Below are positions 53,582 through 62,877 of a stretch of DNA of 64,000 nt, piece by piece. The position numbers and the translations under genes are program-made. How positions within the stretch are numbered: position 1 is the first letter of the stretch; every line of letters begins with the position of its first letter. Under the pieces are notes generated by a model. The model saw only the letters and a program-made list of their open reading frames with translations. It did no database searches and was not told where the DNA came from. This DNA is from Splendidivirga corallicola (lineage in GTDB: Bacteria > Bacteroidota > Bacteroidia > Cytophagales > Cyclobacteriaceae): contig JAUJEA010000004.1 of assembly GCA_030442035.1 (NCBI GenBank), positions 62,001 to 126,000 of the forward strand, read 5' to 3'.

Positions 53582-56500
53582 TTACCGATAGTTAATTTTA
53601 ATTGCTTTCATAAAATCATGATTATTAGCAGCAAGGATTACCATTCCTTGTACCGTCCTGATTTTGGCCAGATCCTTTGTGTCATGCCTCAGGTAAAATC
53701 CACTTTCAGAAAATGGAACGGCTTTGAAATTACCCTGACCATCCCCCGCCAGGAATTGACCGTAACTTGCGTCATTGCGTGTAGTTTCGATCTCAGCCCC
53801 ATATAAATTCCCTGCAACGACCAGATCGAGGTGACCATCCCTGTTTATATCTTCCGCCACCATAGCATTGATACTGGACAATTGAGCAGGTACCGGTAGT
53901 TTTCTTATTTCAAACTTTTCATTCCCAAGGTTTTCAACAAAACCGCTGGCGAATGTCCATGCTTGTTGGTGCAAAGAAGCCTCCAGGTCCTTTGTTGAAT
54001 AGATGTCTGCCAGTGTGGCGCTGGCAAAGGAGTTATAATCCTCGTATTTGATCTTGATATTGGGAATTTGTTCCGATGAACATTGCCTGCCACGAACCGG
54101 ATACTGAACACCATCATTGTAATACCCTAGAACAATATCCAGATGCCCGTTTTTATCATAGTCATAGGCGTAAACATCGAATGATTCCTCAACCGTTGCC
54201 CTGTATTTATAATTTAGGCCAAGATTTCCTGCAACCAGATCAGGATCTCCATCCTGATCAAAATCCTCCGCCAAAATACTATACCACCAACCAGATGACT
54301 TTTCCAAATCATACTCTTTGGTCATATTAAGGAACCTTTTTCCATCATTCTTTAGAAAAGTAATAGGCATCCATTCACCAACCACCACTAAATCCAGTTT
54401 TGTATCCTGATCATAATCTACCCAAACAGCATCGGTAACTAAACCCGCCTCCAGCAAATCCGGTGCAATATCCCGGGTAACGTCGGTGAATTTAACTTCT
54501 CCATCAATGAGGCCATCATTCCTCAATATATAGCTCTTTGCAGGCAAAGGATAAGATTTGGGTACAATCCGCCCTCCAATGAATAGATCTAAATCTCCGT
54601 CATTGTCATAATCTGCTGATTTTACCCTTGAGCCACTTGTAGGCATTTCCGGTAAGGCATGCTCCATTTTTAAGAAATTCCCCTGACCATCATTGATATA
54701 TAACCTGTCCTGTAATGCTTTTGATTTTTTTTCAAATTCATTTCCACCACTTACCACATATAAATCCAGGTCCTCATCGGCATCGGCATCAAACAGCAAT
54801 GCCCCCATATCTTCCTGATCAGCATCCTCTTTCCAGGGAGAGGAAATTGACATATTAAATGTGCCATCTTCGTTTTGCAGATAGAGCGCTCCGGAGCTGC
54901 CTGCAGCACCCCCAATGTAGAAGTCATCAAGACCATCTCCATTGGTGTCACCAACCGCTAATCCCGGTCCGTTACGGGAATAAACATGTGGAAGCAATAC
55001 CTCATACTGGAAATCGTCATAGGGATTTTCAGTATGTTTGAAATGAATACCGGATTCATTCGTAACATCAACAAAAAGTTTTTGATCCACTTTTTCTGCA
55101 ACCTTTTCTTCAGTTTCATCAGCTTCCCCATAACTAATTTCAAGCACTTGATTTGCCTGAACATTGTAAAGGTCCTGAGATTTTCCATCAGGCCAGGTGA
55201 CAGACATTTTTTCAATAGAATTTCTATTTCCTAATCCAAAATGAATAACAGGTTCAACTGAAGACTGAAAGCCCCGGCTTAGAGTATGCTGTTGAAACTG
55301 AATGTCGTTTCCATTTTCCACAAGAACTTTGGTGCCCAATCCCAGTGGATTTTTATCATTACCTTTTAATTTTATCCTTAAGAAATTTGCAAGCTTCAGG
55401 TCACTTGTCTTATTCCTGTAAACAACTGACGGTTCGTCTATATTATTGATCACCATATCCAGGTCACCATCATTGTCAAGATCAGCATAAGCTGCACCAT
55501 TGGAGAAACCTTCATAACTTAGTCCCCAATTCTTGGAAACATTACTGAAGGTCAAATCGCCATTGTTCCTGAAAGTGTAGTTATCAATTTTTTCAAATGG
55601 AATACTTTGACTCAAATCAAGGTAATTGAAAGTTTTCCGGGTTTGCTTGTCAGCACGGTCAATCCGGTTAAAATAATCTTTGTTATTAATATCCCTTCTT
55701 GTTCCGTTAGTGATAAAGATGTCCTTCCATCCATTGTTGTCAAGATCAACAAATAATCCTGCCCAACTCCAGTCGGTAGATGAGATGCCAGCCAATCTGG
55801 ATATATCACTAAAATGAGGAAGACCATCCGTATAGATGCCATTATTCAGTTGTAGTGTATTCTGCATATATTGATAGTGCATGCCTAAACCTACAATTTC
55901 CCAAAAGCCAGCAGGATTCATGCTGGCCATATTTGCTTTATTTCTCCGGTTGTCTTCCGGTGTCATATCCATTTGGATGATGTCCAAAAGCCCGTCATTA
56001 TTAAAATCTCCTGCGTCCGTTCCCATGCCAAAAAAAGCTGTGTGTTGCGTCGTTTCTTTTATCTTTTCACTAAAAGTGCCATCACCATTGTTGAAATAGA
56101 AATAGTCTGGTGTGGCAAAGTCATTGGAAACATAAATATCTTCCCAACCATCATTGTTAAAATCGCCAACCATTGCACTCAAAGAGAGCCCGAAATTCAG
56201 AAGTCCGGCTTCTTCAGTTGCATCGATAAATGTCCCGTCGCCATTATTCTTATAAAGCTTATCAGATTTATCAGGATCCTTTTTGTCCATTTTAAATTTG
56301 TAGGCAACATTTCCTGTCTTAAAGCTTGTCAATGGATAATTGGCGACATAAAGATCCGGATCACCATCAAGGTCATAATCGAAAAAGGTGCCTTGTGTGG
56401 AATTTCCCTCATCTGCAATGCCCATCTTCTCCGCACTTTCTGTAAAGGTTGGAATTCCATTTTGGTCGGTACCGTTATTCATATAAAGCAGATTTTTGGT

Positions 56501-56944
56501 CGTGGTAAATTTCCCTGATACACTCACATAAATGTCCAACCAGCCATCTGCGTTTATATCAACCATGGTAACGCCAGTCATCCATCGATTATCACCACCT
56601 ACTTTTGCTACTGCTGTGATATCCTCGAATTGAAGATTGCCTTTGTTAAGGTAAAGTTTGTTCTCAACCATATTGCCTGTGAAATACAGATCTTGCAAAC
56701 CATCATTATTGAGATCACCAACAGCTACACCGCCACCCATATATATGTAGGGATACGTGAAATAGTTAATGATAGTATCTTCTTTCAGATTGTTTGAGAA
56801 AGTGATGCCGCTTTGGTCAGCAGAAAGCTGATCAAAGATCATAGTTACCTCATTTTTGTTAGATTTTTCTTGATTAACACATGAGGTGGTAGAAATTAAA
56901 AACCCGCTTACAAATAATATGTTTAGCAGCAGTCTCATCGTCAT
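53582..56944 (-). CDS. FG-GAP/VCBS repeat protein with ASPIC/UnbV domain, lipoprotein
   Basis: About 1120 residues from the ATG at 56944 (a longer frame begins at 57022 but adds residues before the leader). Lipobox TTSC gives Cys22. At least a dozen FG-GAP/VCBS repeats with calcium-binding D-x-D-x-D-G loops fill the protein (GDLNNDGLQDLYFTGN, VDINADGWLDIYVS, DYDLDGDPDLYVAN, DFNNDGLLDIIQM), consistent with a beta-propeller. An ASPIC/UnbV domain lies at about 535-605 (HTLSRGFQSSVEPVIHFGLG, VTWPDGKSQDLYNV). Such proteins commonly sit next to SusC/SusD pairs in Bacteroidota; binding or scaffolding at the surface is likely, enzymatic activity is not established. A terminator hairpin separates it from SusD. 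Confidence 0.9.
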   Translation of the reverse strand: MTMRLLLNILFVSGFLISTTSCVNQEKSNKNEVTMIFDQLSADQSGITFSNNLKEDTIINYFTYPYIYMGGGVAVGDLNNDGLQDLYFTGNMVENKLYLNKGNLQFEDITAVAKVGGDNRWMTGVTMVDINADGWLDIYVSVSGKFTTTKNLLYMNNGTDQNGIPTFTESAEKMGIADEGNSTQGTFFDYDLDGDPDLYVANYPLTSFKTGNVAYKFKMDKKDPDKSDKLYKNNGDGTFIDATEEAGLLNFGLSLSAMVGDFNNDGWEDIYVSNDFATPDYFYFNNGDGTFSEKIKETTQHTAFFGMGTDAGDFNNDGLLDIIQMDMTPEDNRRNKANMASMNPAGFWEIVGLGMHYQYMQNTLQLNNGIYTDGLPHFSDISRLAGISSTDWSWAGLFVDLDNNGWKDIFITNGTRRDINNKDYFNRIDRADKQTRKTFNYLDLSQSIPFEKIDNYTFRNNGDLTFSNVSKNWGLSYEGFSNGAAYADLDNDGDLDMVINNIDEPSVVYRNKTSDLKLANFLRIKLKGNDKNPLGLGTKVLVENGNDIQFQQHTLSRGFQSSVEPVIHFGLGNRNSIEKMSVTWPDGKSQDLYNVQANQVLEISYGEADETEEKVAEKVDQKLFVDVTNESGIHFKHTENPYDDFQYEVLLPHVYSRNGPGLAVGDTNGDGLDDFYIGGAAGSSGALYLQNEDGTFNMSISSPWKEDADQEDMGALLFDADADEDLDLYVVSGGNEFEKKSKALQDRLYINDGQGNFLKMEHALPEMPTSGSRVKSADYDNDGDLDLFIGGRIVPKSYPLPAKSYILRNDGLIDGEVKFTDVTRDIAPDLLEAGLVTDAVWVDYDQDTKLDLVVVGEWMPITFLKNDGKRFLNMTKEYDLEKSSGWWYSILAEDFDQDGDPDLVAGNLGLNYKYRATVEESFDVYAYDYDKNGHLDIVLGYYNDGVQYPVRGRQCSSEQIPNIKIKYEDYNSFASATLADIYSTKDLEASLHQQAWTFASGFVENLGNEKFEIRKLPVPAQLSSINAMVAEDINRDGHLDLVVAGNLYGAEIETTRNDASYGQFLAGDGQGNFKAVPFSESGFYLRHDTKDLAKIRTVQGMVILAANNHDFMKAIKINYR

Positions 56945-57046
56945 AACTTCTAATTTAATGTTGAGAAAAAGCCTGATAGAAATAACAAAATAACTAGAAT
57001 TAACACTTTCCGCAATCAACATTTATTAATAGTAATGGTTCTCAGG

Positions 57047-57079
57047 AAGAAAAAAGGTAAGAGGACTTTCCCTCTTACC
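57047..57079 (-). terminator. Rho-independent terminator after minus-strand SusD
   Basis: GGTAAGAGG and CCTCTTACC form a perfect 9-bp stem with a 6-base loop (57056-57079); on the + strand it is preceded by a run of As, hence a T run after the stem on the minus strand. It lies about 30 bp beyond the SusD stop and before the FG-GAP gene, so expression of the downstream genes would be lower or separately driven. Confidence 0.85.
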
Positions 57080-57107
57080 TAAGGAACATTAAAAATCAAA
57101 ATACCGC

Positions 57108-58829
57108 TTAATAATTTGGGTTTTGAGTGATTACATCAGCCCCCTGAAGATCAATTTCATCCTGAGGAATAGGTAAATATTCATTTTTACCTGCAGTGAA
57201 CTGGGCACCGGCAAATGGTGATTTTAGAAATCCATTTTCATGTGCCAGGTAAGCATTTAATACAGGTTCTGCAACTCCCCATCTTACAAGATCATAAAAA
57301 CGATGCCCTTCACCGGACAACTCCAGCTTCCTTTCAAAACGTACCGCGTCCCTGGCCTCAGACTGGCTGGCGAAAGAAGTGTAGAGTCCCATAACATAGT
57401 TAGCTGCATCGGTATCATCCGGATTTTTCACAGGAGAATTCATAGCACGTGTGCGTACTCTGTTGATGTAGTCAAGGGCTGTTCCCAGGTTATTTAATTC
57501 AACCTCTGCTTCAGCGGCCATGAGAAGTACATCAGCGAAACGAATTATATTATAGTTTACTGCTGTGTAGCCAGGTGTCCAGGAGCTCACATCGTTTTCA
57601 GTACCATCACCAGCCTGATAGTAAATGAACTTTTTGGGAGAGTAGGGTCCACCATAAGGTTGATCCCGTATCCAGTCAAAGCCCGGATGAGGTCCCCAGT
57701 CAAGATAAGGAATTCCTCTGCGTCCGATAGAATGATCCAGTCTTGGATCCAGATTACCGGCATCCGGAGTAAAGGCATCACCGCTTGTCAAACCTAAGTC
57801 TGTTACCAGCGCATTTGCAGCATCATTATAAGAATTATCAAGTAGTGGGAGGCCATTGGCATCTGTTCGGAAAGAATTCGCCAGCTCTAAACTTGGCTGG
57901 AAAAAGCCACAACATCCACCTGGTCGTGCAGGGCCTGTGGAGCCGTGAGGGAAATTCAATACCATGGCAGGATTTGCATTGTTAATGCTTCCGGTTCCGG
58001 CTGCAGCCTGTACGGCAAAAACGGATTCTTCATTGTTATCGTTCGTTGAACGGAAAACATTAGCATAGTTCGGAACTAAATCGTAAGCCTGACCATTGGC
58101 TGTCTGACCACTGGCAATAACCTGGTCGAAAATAGCTTTGGCCCCGGCAAAATCACCCTGGAATAGCAGCGTCTTTCCAAGATAGGCACCTGCAGCCCAT
58201 TTATTAGCTCTTCCTGCATCACTTTGCGTTTCAGGCAAGTTATCAAAGGCAAATTGGAAATCGGCCTCGATCATCGGCCAGAGATCCGAATTATTGCTCA
58301 CAGCCTCAAGACCGTCCCAATTCTCATCCACATAGGGTGTATCATTGAAGTTTTTTTTCAGACCAAAATAATAATGACCTCGTAAGAACCGCGCTTCAGC
58401 GGCGATCCTTGTTTTATCAGCTTCTGACACATCTTCTCCTGCAACGGCTACTAATGCCAATGTTCCATTGGCTCTCGCAACACCTTCATATAAGGCATCA
58501 TATTTTTGTTTTACGGAGGCATTGTTCGTTTGTGTGCTGTAGGTCTGTATCTCATTTACTTGTGACTGGTCACCAGCGTTCGTTCCTTTATTGGCGTCAC
58601 CACCCAGCACACTGCCCCAGAACCAGTTTGAGGCATCGGAATAAAATCCGGATCTGCCTAAAAGCATACTATAAGTAGCTATCAATGAACCTTCCAGGCC
58701 TGCTTTGGATGATAATTCGGTTTCACCGAGTGATCCGGTAGGAGCAACATCCAAAAAAGAATCTTTGCAGGCCACAGTTGATAAAAACATTATCAAAAGG
58801 GTCAAAGAGATTATTTTTGTTGTTTTCAT
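57108..58829 (-). CDS. SusD/RagB-family surface glycan-binding lipoprotein
   Basis: About 573 residues from the ATG at 58829 (an upstream in-frame ATG at 58865 adds residues before the signal). Lipobox STVAC gives Cys21, followed by KDSFLDVAPTGSLGETELSS, the usual start of a mature SusD. Helical-repeat segments are present (RIAAEARFLRGHYYFGLKKN, RANKWAAGAYLGKTLLFQGD), and the C-terminal domain carries FADVLLMAAEAEVELNNLG and RFERKLELSGEGHRFYDLVR. It pairs with the SusC encoded 64 bp upstream. The loop regions differ from the SusD at 6479, so a different glycan is probable. Confidence 0.96.
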   Translation of the reverse strand: MKTTKIISLTLLIMFLSTVACKDSFLDVAPTGSLGETELSSKAGLEGSLIATYSMLLGRSGFYSDASNWFWGSVLGGDANKGTNAGDQSQVNEIQTYSTQTNNASVKQKYDALYEGVARANGTLALVAVAGEDVSEADKTRIAAEARFLRGHYYFGLKKNFNDTPYVDENWDGLEAVSNNSDLWPMIEADFQFAFDNLPETQSDAGRANKWAAGAYLGKTLLFQGDFAGAKAIFDQVIASGQTANGQAYDLVPNYANVFRSTNDNNEESVFAVQAAAGTGSINNANPAMVLNFPHGSTGPARPGGCCGFFQPSLELANSFRTDANGLPLLDNSYNDAANALVTDLGLTSGDAFTPDAGNLDPRLDHSIGRRGIPYLDWGPHPGFDWIRDQPYGGPYSPKKFIYYQAGDGTENDVSSWTPGYTAVNYNIIRFADVLLMAAEAEVELNNLGTALDYINRVRTRAMNSPVKNPDDTDAANYVMGLYTSFASQSEARDAVRFERKLELSGEGHRFYDLVRWGVAEPVLNAYLAHENGFLKSPFAGAQFTAGKNEYLPIPQDEIDLQGADVITQNPNY

Positions 58830-58893
58830 ATTTTTAAATTTTTTATACAAATTGACTTGTTTCATTTTTTTATGAATTCACCACTCAACCAAA

Positions 58894-61800
58894 TCAGAAG
58901 GATGCATTGACACCCAATGTCCAGCTACGTGTGATAGGGAAGTTCCCCAGATCGATACCAAAATTGGTATCGGCAGCACCTCCAACACTTGGATCCAGTC
59001 CATCATAACCCGTAATGGTAAATACATTATTTACACTGCCGAATATTCTAAGTTCCTGCATGCCCAGGTTGCTGAGTATTGATTGAGGCAGCTTATAGGC
59101 TAGTGTAATGTTTTGCATTCTGAAGTAGGAACCATCTTCAACATAAAAGGAATTGGATTGTGTATTTGTACTGAAATTTGAGGTGTTCTCAAATATCGGG
59201 ATCTCTGCCGATGGGTTTTCGAATGTCCAGGAATCCTTCACACGAGCACTGATTGCAGCACCAGGGAAAAGAGGATAAAAATCGGTAAATAATTTGCCGA
59301 TATTATATATTTCATTTCCTATGGATGCGAAAGAATACATCTCCAGTTCGAAATTTTTATAGTTAAGCTTGATGGTCAATCCACCTGTAAAATCAGGTAT
59401 GGGATTACCAAGCTGCGTACGGTCATCCAAGTTAATCACACCATTACCATCGATATCAGCAAAACGGAAACGGCCAGGTGCTGCACCATCCTGCGTGGCG
59501 GCGTCATCAACTTCTGCCTGATCTCTGAACAATCCAACGACTTCAAATCCGTAAAAAGCAGACAAAGGTTGTCCTACCTGATTCAAAACCGGTGTGATAC
59601 CTCGGTAAGTTGAACTTCGGTTCGGAAGATCTTCCAGCCCCGGAGCCAATTCCACAATCTCGTTCTTAAGGAAACTACCATTTAATGTAATTTCATACCC
59701 CACAGATTGTACATCCCCTTTGGTAACTAATTTGAGATCCACACCTTTATTGGTCATTTTACCAACATTAACAGAAGGTGCATCTGCAAATGAACCGGAC
59801 TGGGTTGTTACAGGCAATTGAAATAGGAGATCTTCCGTATCCTTTTTCCAGATGTCCAGAATAACGTCCAGTTTACCTTCAAATAAAAGGGCATCTATAC
59901 CAATATTGGTGGTTATCGCTTTCTCCCACTGTGCCCTTGGGTTTCCGATTCTCGTTCTGTAAAATCCCTGAGAGGCACCCGTGTTACTACCGCCAATATC
60001 ATAACTGGAAGCTCCGATACTTGTTCCAAAAAGACTGAATTGATTGGTTGGAGCTACATTATTGGAATTACCCATAATTCCGTATCCTGCTCTTATTTTC
60101 ATATCATCAATAAATGACACACCGCTCATGAAATCTTCAGAAGATATACGCCATGCGGCAGAAAAAGCCGGAAAAGTTCCAAATCGGTTTTCAGCACCAA
60201 AGCGTGAGGAACCGTCCCTTCGCAGTACGACAGTAGCAAGGTATTTGTCCTGGAAGTCATAAGTAAGCCTACCAAAATAGGACGAGAAATTGATGCCATT
60301 GCTATGGCCGCCATTGACTACTTGTGAGCCCACAGTGTTCAGGGTAACAAAGTCAACAGTTTGAGAGAAAGGATTAATACCTGAACCACTCTGACCACGA
60401 CCTGTTCCAAAATTAAGTGCTTCCTGCCCTAACAAGAGATTGAAAGTACTTTCACCAAATGATTTTTTATAACTAAGGGTGTTGGTAAAAACCCAGGAGG
60501 TGGAGTAACTTGAAGATTGACTAAATCCGAAAGAGGAGTTATTTTCAGAGTTTTCATAGGTTCTTCTGGTAAATCCATGGGCGTTGAAGTTCTGGAACCT
60601 GCCTCCGAAGCTACTTCTGATAACAAGATCTTTAATAGGTTCCACTTCGATGTAGATATTTCCAAATGCTTCTGCGGCAAAAGCACGGTTGTTTTTCAGA
60701 CCGTCGAGCTCTGCCACCGGGTTTTCTGCATTGTTAAATCCAGGAGCAGTGGTTCCCGCATATCCGCCAAATTCATCAAAAATGGGAATAATGGGAGACA
60801 TCCTGGAAGCAGAGAGCACCACATTTTCGTCATCAGATGAGCCACTTCCGCCATCCGAACCAAACAATATTCTGGCCGAGCGATAAGTTCCCTGAATATT
60901 CTCACCTATTCGCAGGTTTGGCAATAGATCGAACTCAGAATTTACCCTAAACGTATATCTGGAAAATTTCTGATGTAGTACAATACCCTCTTGTTCCTGT
61001 AACCCAAGACCGACATAATATCGACTGCCTTCTCCTCCACCGGTAAAACCAAAGTTATGTCGGTGAAGAGAGGCGTTTCGGGTAATCGCGTCATACCAAT
61101 CGGTTCCTTCTTTGTTAGCCCTGATTACCTGATAAATGGAGCCAGCTTCAGGATCAATATTGTAAAGTTGTGCTTCAGCGTTTAAATCGACCGTGCCAAC
61201 CACACCAGCATTACCACCAACCAAAAGATAATCAGGTATGATAGGAGTAGAACCTGTTCCGTATTGAGGGTGACTGAATACAGGTGTTTGCCCATTCAAT
61301 GTGGCAGCATTCCTGATAGCATTCCAGGTCCATTCAGCTTGTTCCGTTGGATTCAGTTTGGGATCTCCTTTCCCAGGTGTGGTCACACCGATCATACCGT
61401 CATAGCTAACCTGCATTTTACGTTTTCCCTTCTCTCCCTGACGGGTGGTATATACAATGACACCTCCTGCGGCTCTGGCTCCATAGATAGAAGCGGCGGT
61501 AGCATCCTTTAGCACCGTGGTAGTCTCGATGTCATCCGGAGAGAGGAAGTCAGTGCTTTCTACAGGAACTCCATCTACGATATACAATGGGGCATTGCCA
61601 CCCAGGGCGCCATAACCCCTAACACGGACCTGGCTGGTCGTACCAGGTTGACCATTGGTAATGACCGTAACCCCGGATACACGGCCTTGTAGTTGTTGCT
61701 CCACGTTACCAGATGGGGTCACTTTCAGGTCTTTGGCCTCGATAGTGGCCACAGAACCTGTTGTTTCCCTTCGTGAGTCAACAGAGTAACCAGTGATGAC

Positions 61801-62130
61801 GACTTCTGATAAAGATTGAAAATCAAATGACAGATTTACATCAACCACTGACTGAGATCCGACATTAATCTCTTGTGTTGCATATCCTACATAGGTGAAA
61901 ATAAGAATATCCGAGGAGATACTAATGGAATATTTACCTTCTATATCAGTAATTACTCCATTGTTTGTTCCCTTTTCAAGGACATTAACTCCAGGTAAGG
62001 GCTGATTGCTTTCCGCATCTACAACTTTTCCCTGGACCATTTTGGTTTGGGAATAAGCTGTGGAGCTTAGGGAGAGAAAAAGTGTAAGAATCAACACTTT
62101 TTCCAAAGAATGGTAAAGCTTATTTTTCAT
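58894..62130 (-). CDS. SusC-type TonB-dependent outer membrane receptor (no STN domain)
   Basis: About 1078 residues from the ATG at 62130 (62139 is an alternative three codons earlier). The signal peptide ends near STAYSQ. A carboxypeptidase-regulatory-like domain lies at about 30-115 (VVDAESNQPLPGVNVLEKGT), then the plug (SEVVITGYSVDSRRETTGSV, VRVRGYGALGGNAPLYIVDG, TTTVLKDATAASIYGARAAG), then the barrel ending in Phe (RSWTLGVNASF). Unlike the receptor at 2986 there is no STN domain and no FecI/FecR pair nearby, so regulation must be different; the 7TM-zinc-ribbon protein at 48908 is one candidate (inference). Its gene heads the minus-strand locus, after a long regulatory stretch. Confidence 0.96.
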   Translation of the reverse strand: MKNKLYHSLEKVLILTLFLSLSSTAYSQTKMVQGKVVDAESNQPLPGVNVLEKGTNNGVITDIEGKYSISISSDILIFTYVGYATQEINVGSQSVVDVNLSFDFQSLSEVVITGYSVDSRRETTGSVATIEAKDLKVTPSGNVEQQLQGRVSGVTVITNGQPGTTSQVRVRGYGALGGNAPLYIVDGVPVESTDFLSPDDIETTTVLKDATAASIYGARAAGGVIVYTTRQGEKGKRKMQVSYDGMIGVTTPGKGDPKLNPTEQAEWTWNAIRNAATLNGQTPVFSHPQYGTGSTPIIPDYLLVGGNAGVVGTVDLNAEAQLYNIDPEAGSIYQVIRANKEGTDWYDAITRNASLHRHNFGFTGGGEGSRYYVGLGLQEQEGIVLHQKFSRYTFRVNSEFDLLPNLRIGENIQGTYRSARILFGSDGGSGSSDDENVVLSASRMSPIIPIFDEFGGYAGTTAPGFNNAENPVAELDGLKNNRAFAAEAFGNIYIEVEPIKDLVIRSSFGGRFQNFNAHGFTRRTYENSENNSSFGFSQSSSYSTSWVFTNTLSYKKSFGESTFNLLLGQEALNFGTGRGQSGSGINPFSQTVDFVTLNTVGSQVVNGGHSNGINFSSYFGRLTYDFQDKYLATVVLRRDGSSRFGAENRFGTFPAFSAAWRISSEDFMSGVSFIDDMKIRAGYGIMGNSNNVAPTNQFSLFGTSIGASSYDIGGSNTGASQGFYRTRIGNPRAQWEKAITTNIGIDALLFEGKLDVILDIWKKDTEDLLFQLPVTTQSGSFADAPSVNVGKMTNKGVDLKLVTKGDVQSVGYEITLNGSFLKNEIVELAPGLEDLPNRSSTYRGITPVLNQVGQPLSAFYGFEVVGLFRDQAEVDDAATQDGAAPGRFRFADIDGNGVINLDDRTQLGNPIPDFTGGLTIKLNYKNFELEMYSFASIGNEIYNIGKLFTDFYPLFPGAAISARVKDSWTFENPSAEIPIFENTSNFSTNTQSNSFYVEDGSYFRMQNITLAYKLPQSILSNLGMQELRIFGSVNNVFTITGYDGLDPSVGGAADTNFGIDLGNFPITRSWTLGVNASF

Positions 62131-62877
62131 AATAAACATTTAGGTTAGTAATTGATTGAATAATATTTGAGAATAAATGTTATTTCCATTAAAGTGTATG
62201 CATACCGATCCTGCTTGAAGTGGACATACCTATCCCTTCATTATTCAGGAGCGGACCTGATCATTTAAATAGTACCGGATTTTCAGGTTAAGCCAAATGG
62301 ACTATTATAATATATTAAGTCATTTCTACCTTGATTTGTTTGCAAGCTGTATTTTATAACCGTAATTAAAAATTATCAAATCATGTATTTATAGTCAAAG
62401 ATTTTAAGTGAATAGTGAATAAAATACACCATTCCAACCTCAATATTTTTTATACTTTAATACGCTTTAAAAACAATATCAAATAGCTGATAATCAAGTT
62501 ATTAAAAAATAAAAATTAATAAATCGATTTCGGATCAATCACGTAAGATATTTTTATTGTGTTTTTTGCTCAAAAGAGCGTTACTCCATGGTTGAAAGAC
62601 AAGGATCTCAAGTTAATATTTTTCAATGAATCAATCACCATTTCGTCCTTTTTCTTTTGTATAAATTAGCTTTCACCAAGCGTTGATGTATTGGGAAAAT
62701 AATTATTGCTGAATTGATGGCATTACGCTGAATAATGATAATTGGAAGATCATCAGAATAAAAATCAAGTATTCGGACTAAGAAAATAGGTGAAGCCTGC
62801 ACCAGGGAAGTCTATAGATATGGATAACAATTATTCAGATAAACTTTGGTAAATTATATTCCATAAGATTAATAACC
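62131..62877. other. Divergent intergenic region between SusC and the GH123-like gene
   Basis: 747 bp, AT-rich, with no gene or tRNA seen. It must contain the promoters for both flanking transcripts. I did not find a convincing TAnnTTTG element at a standard distance for either one, nor a repeat of the palindrome found at 38324. Confidence 0.5.

Noticed and set aside
55973..56518. 181-codon plus-strand frame within the FG-GAP gene
   Set aside because: It mirrors the regular Asp-rich repeats of the real gene on the other strand and shows no domain.
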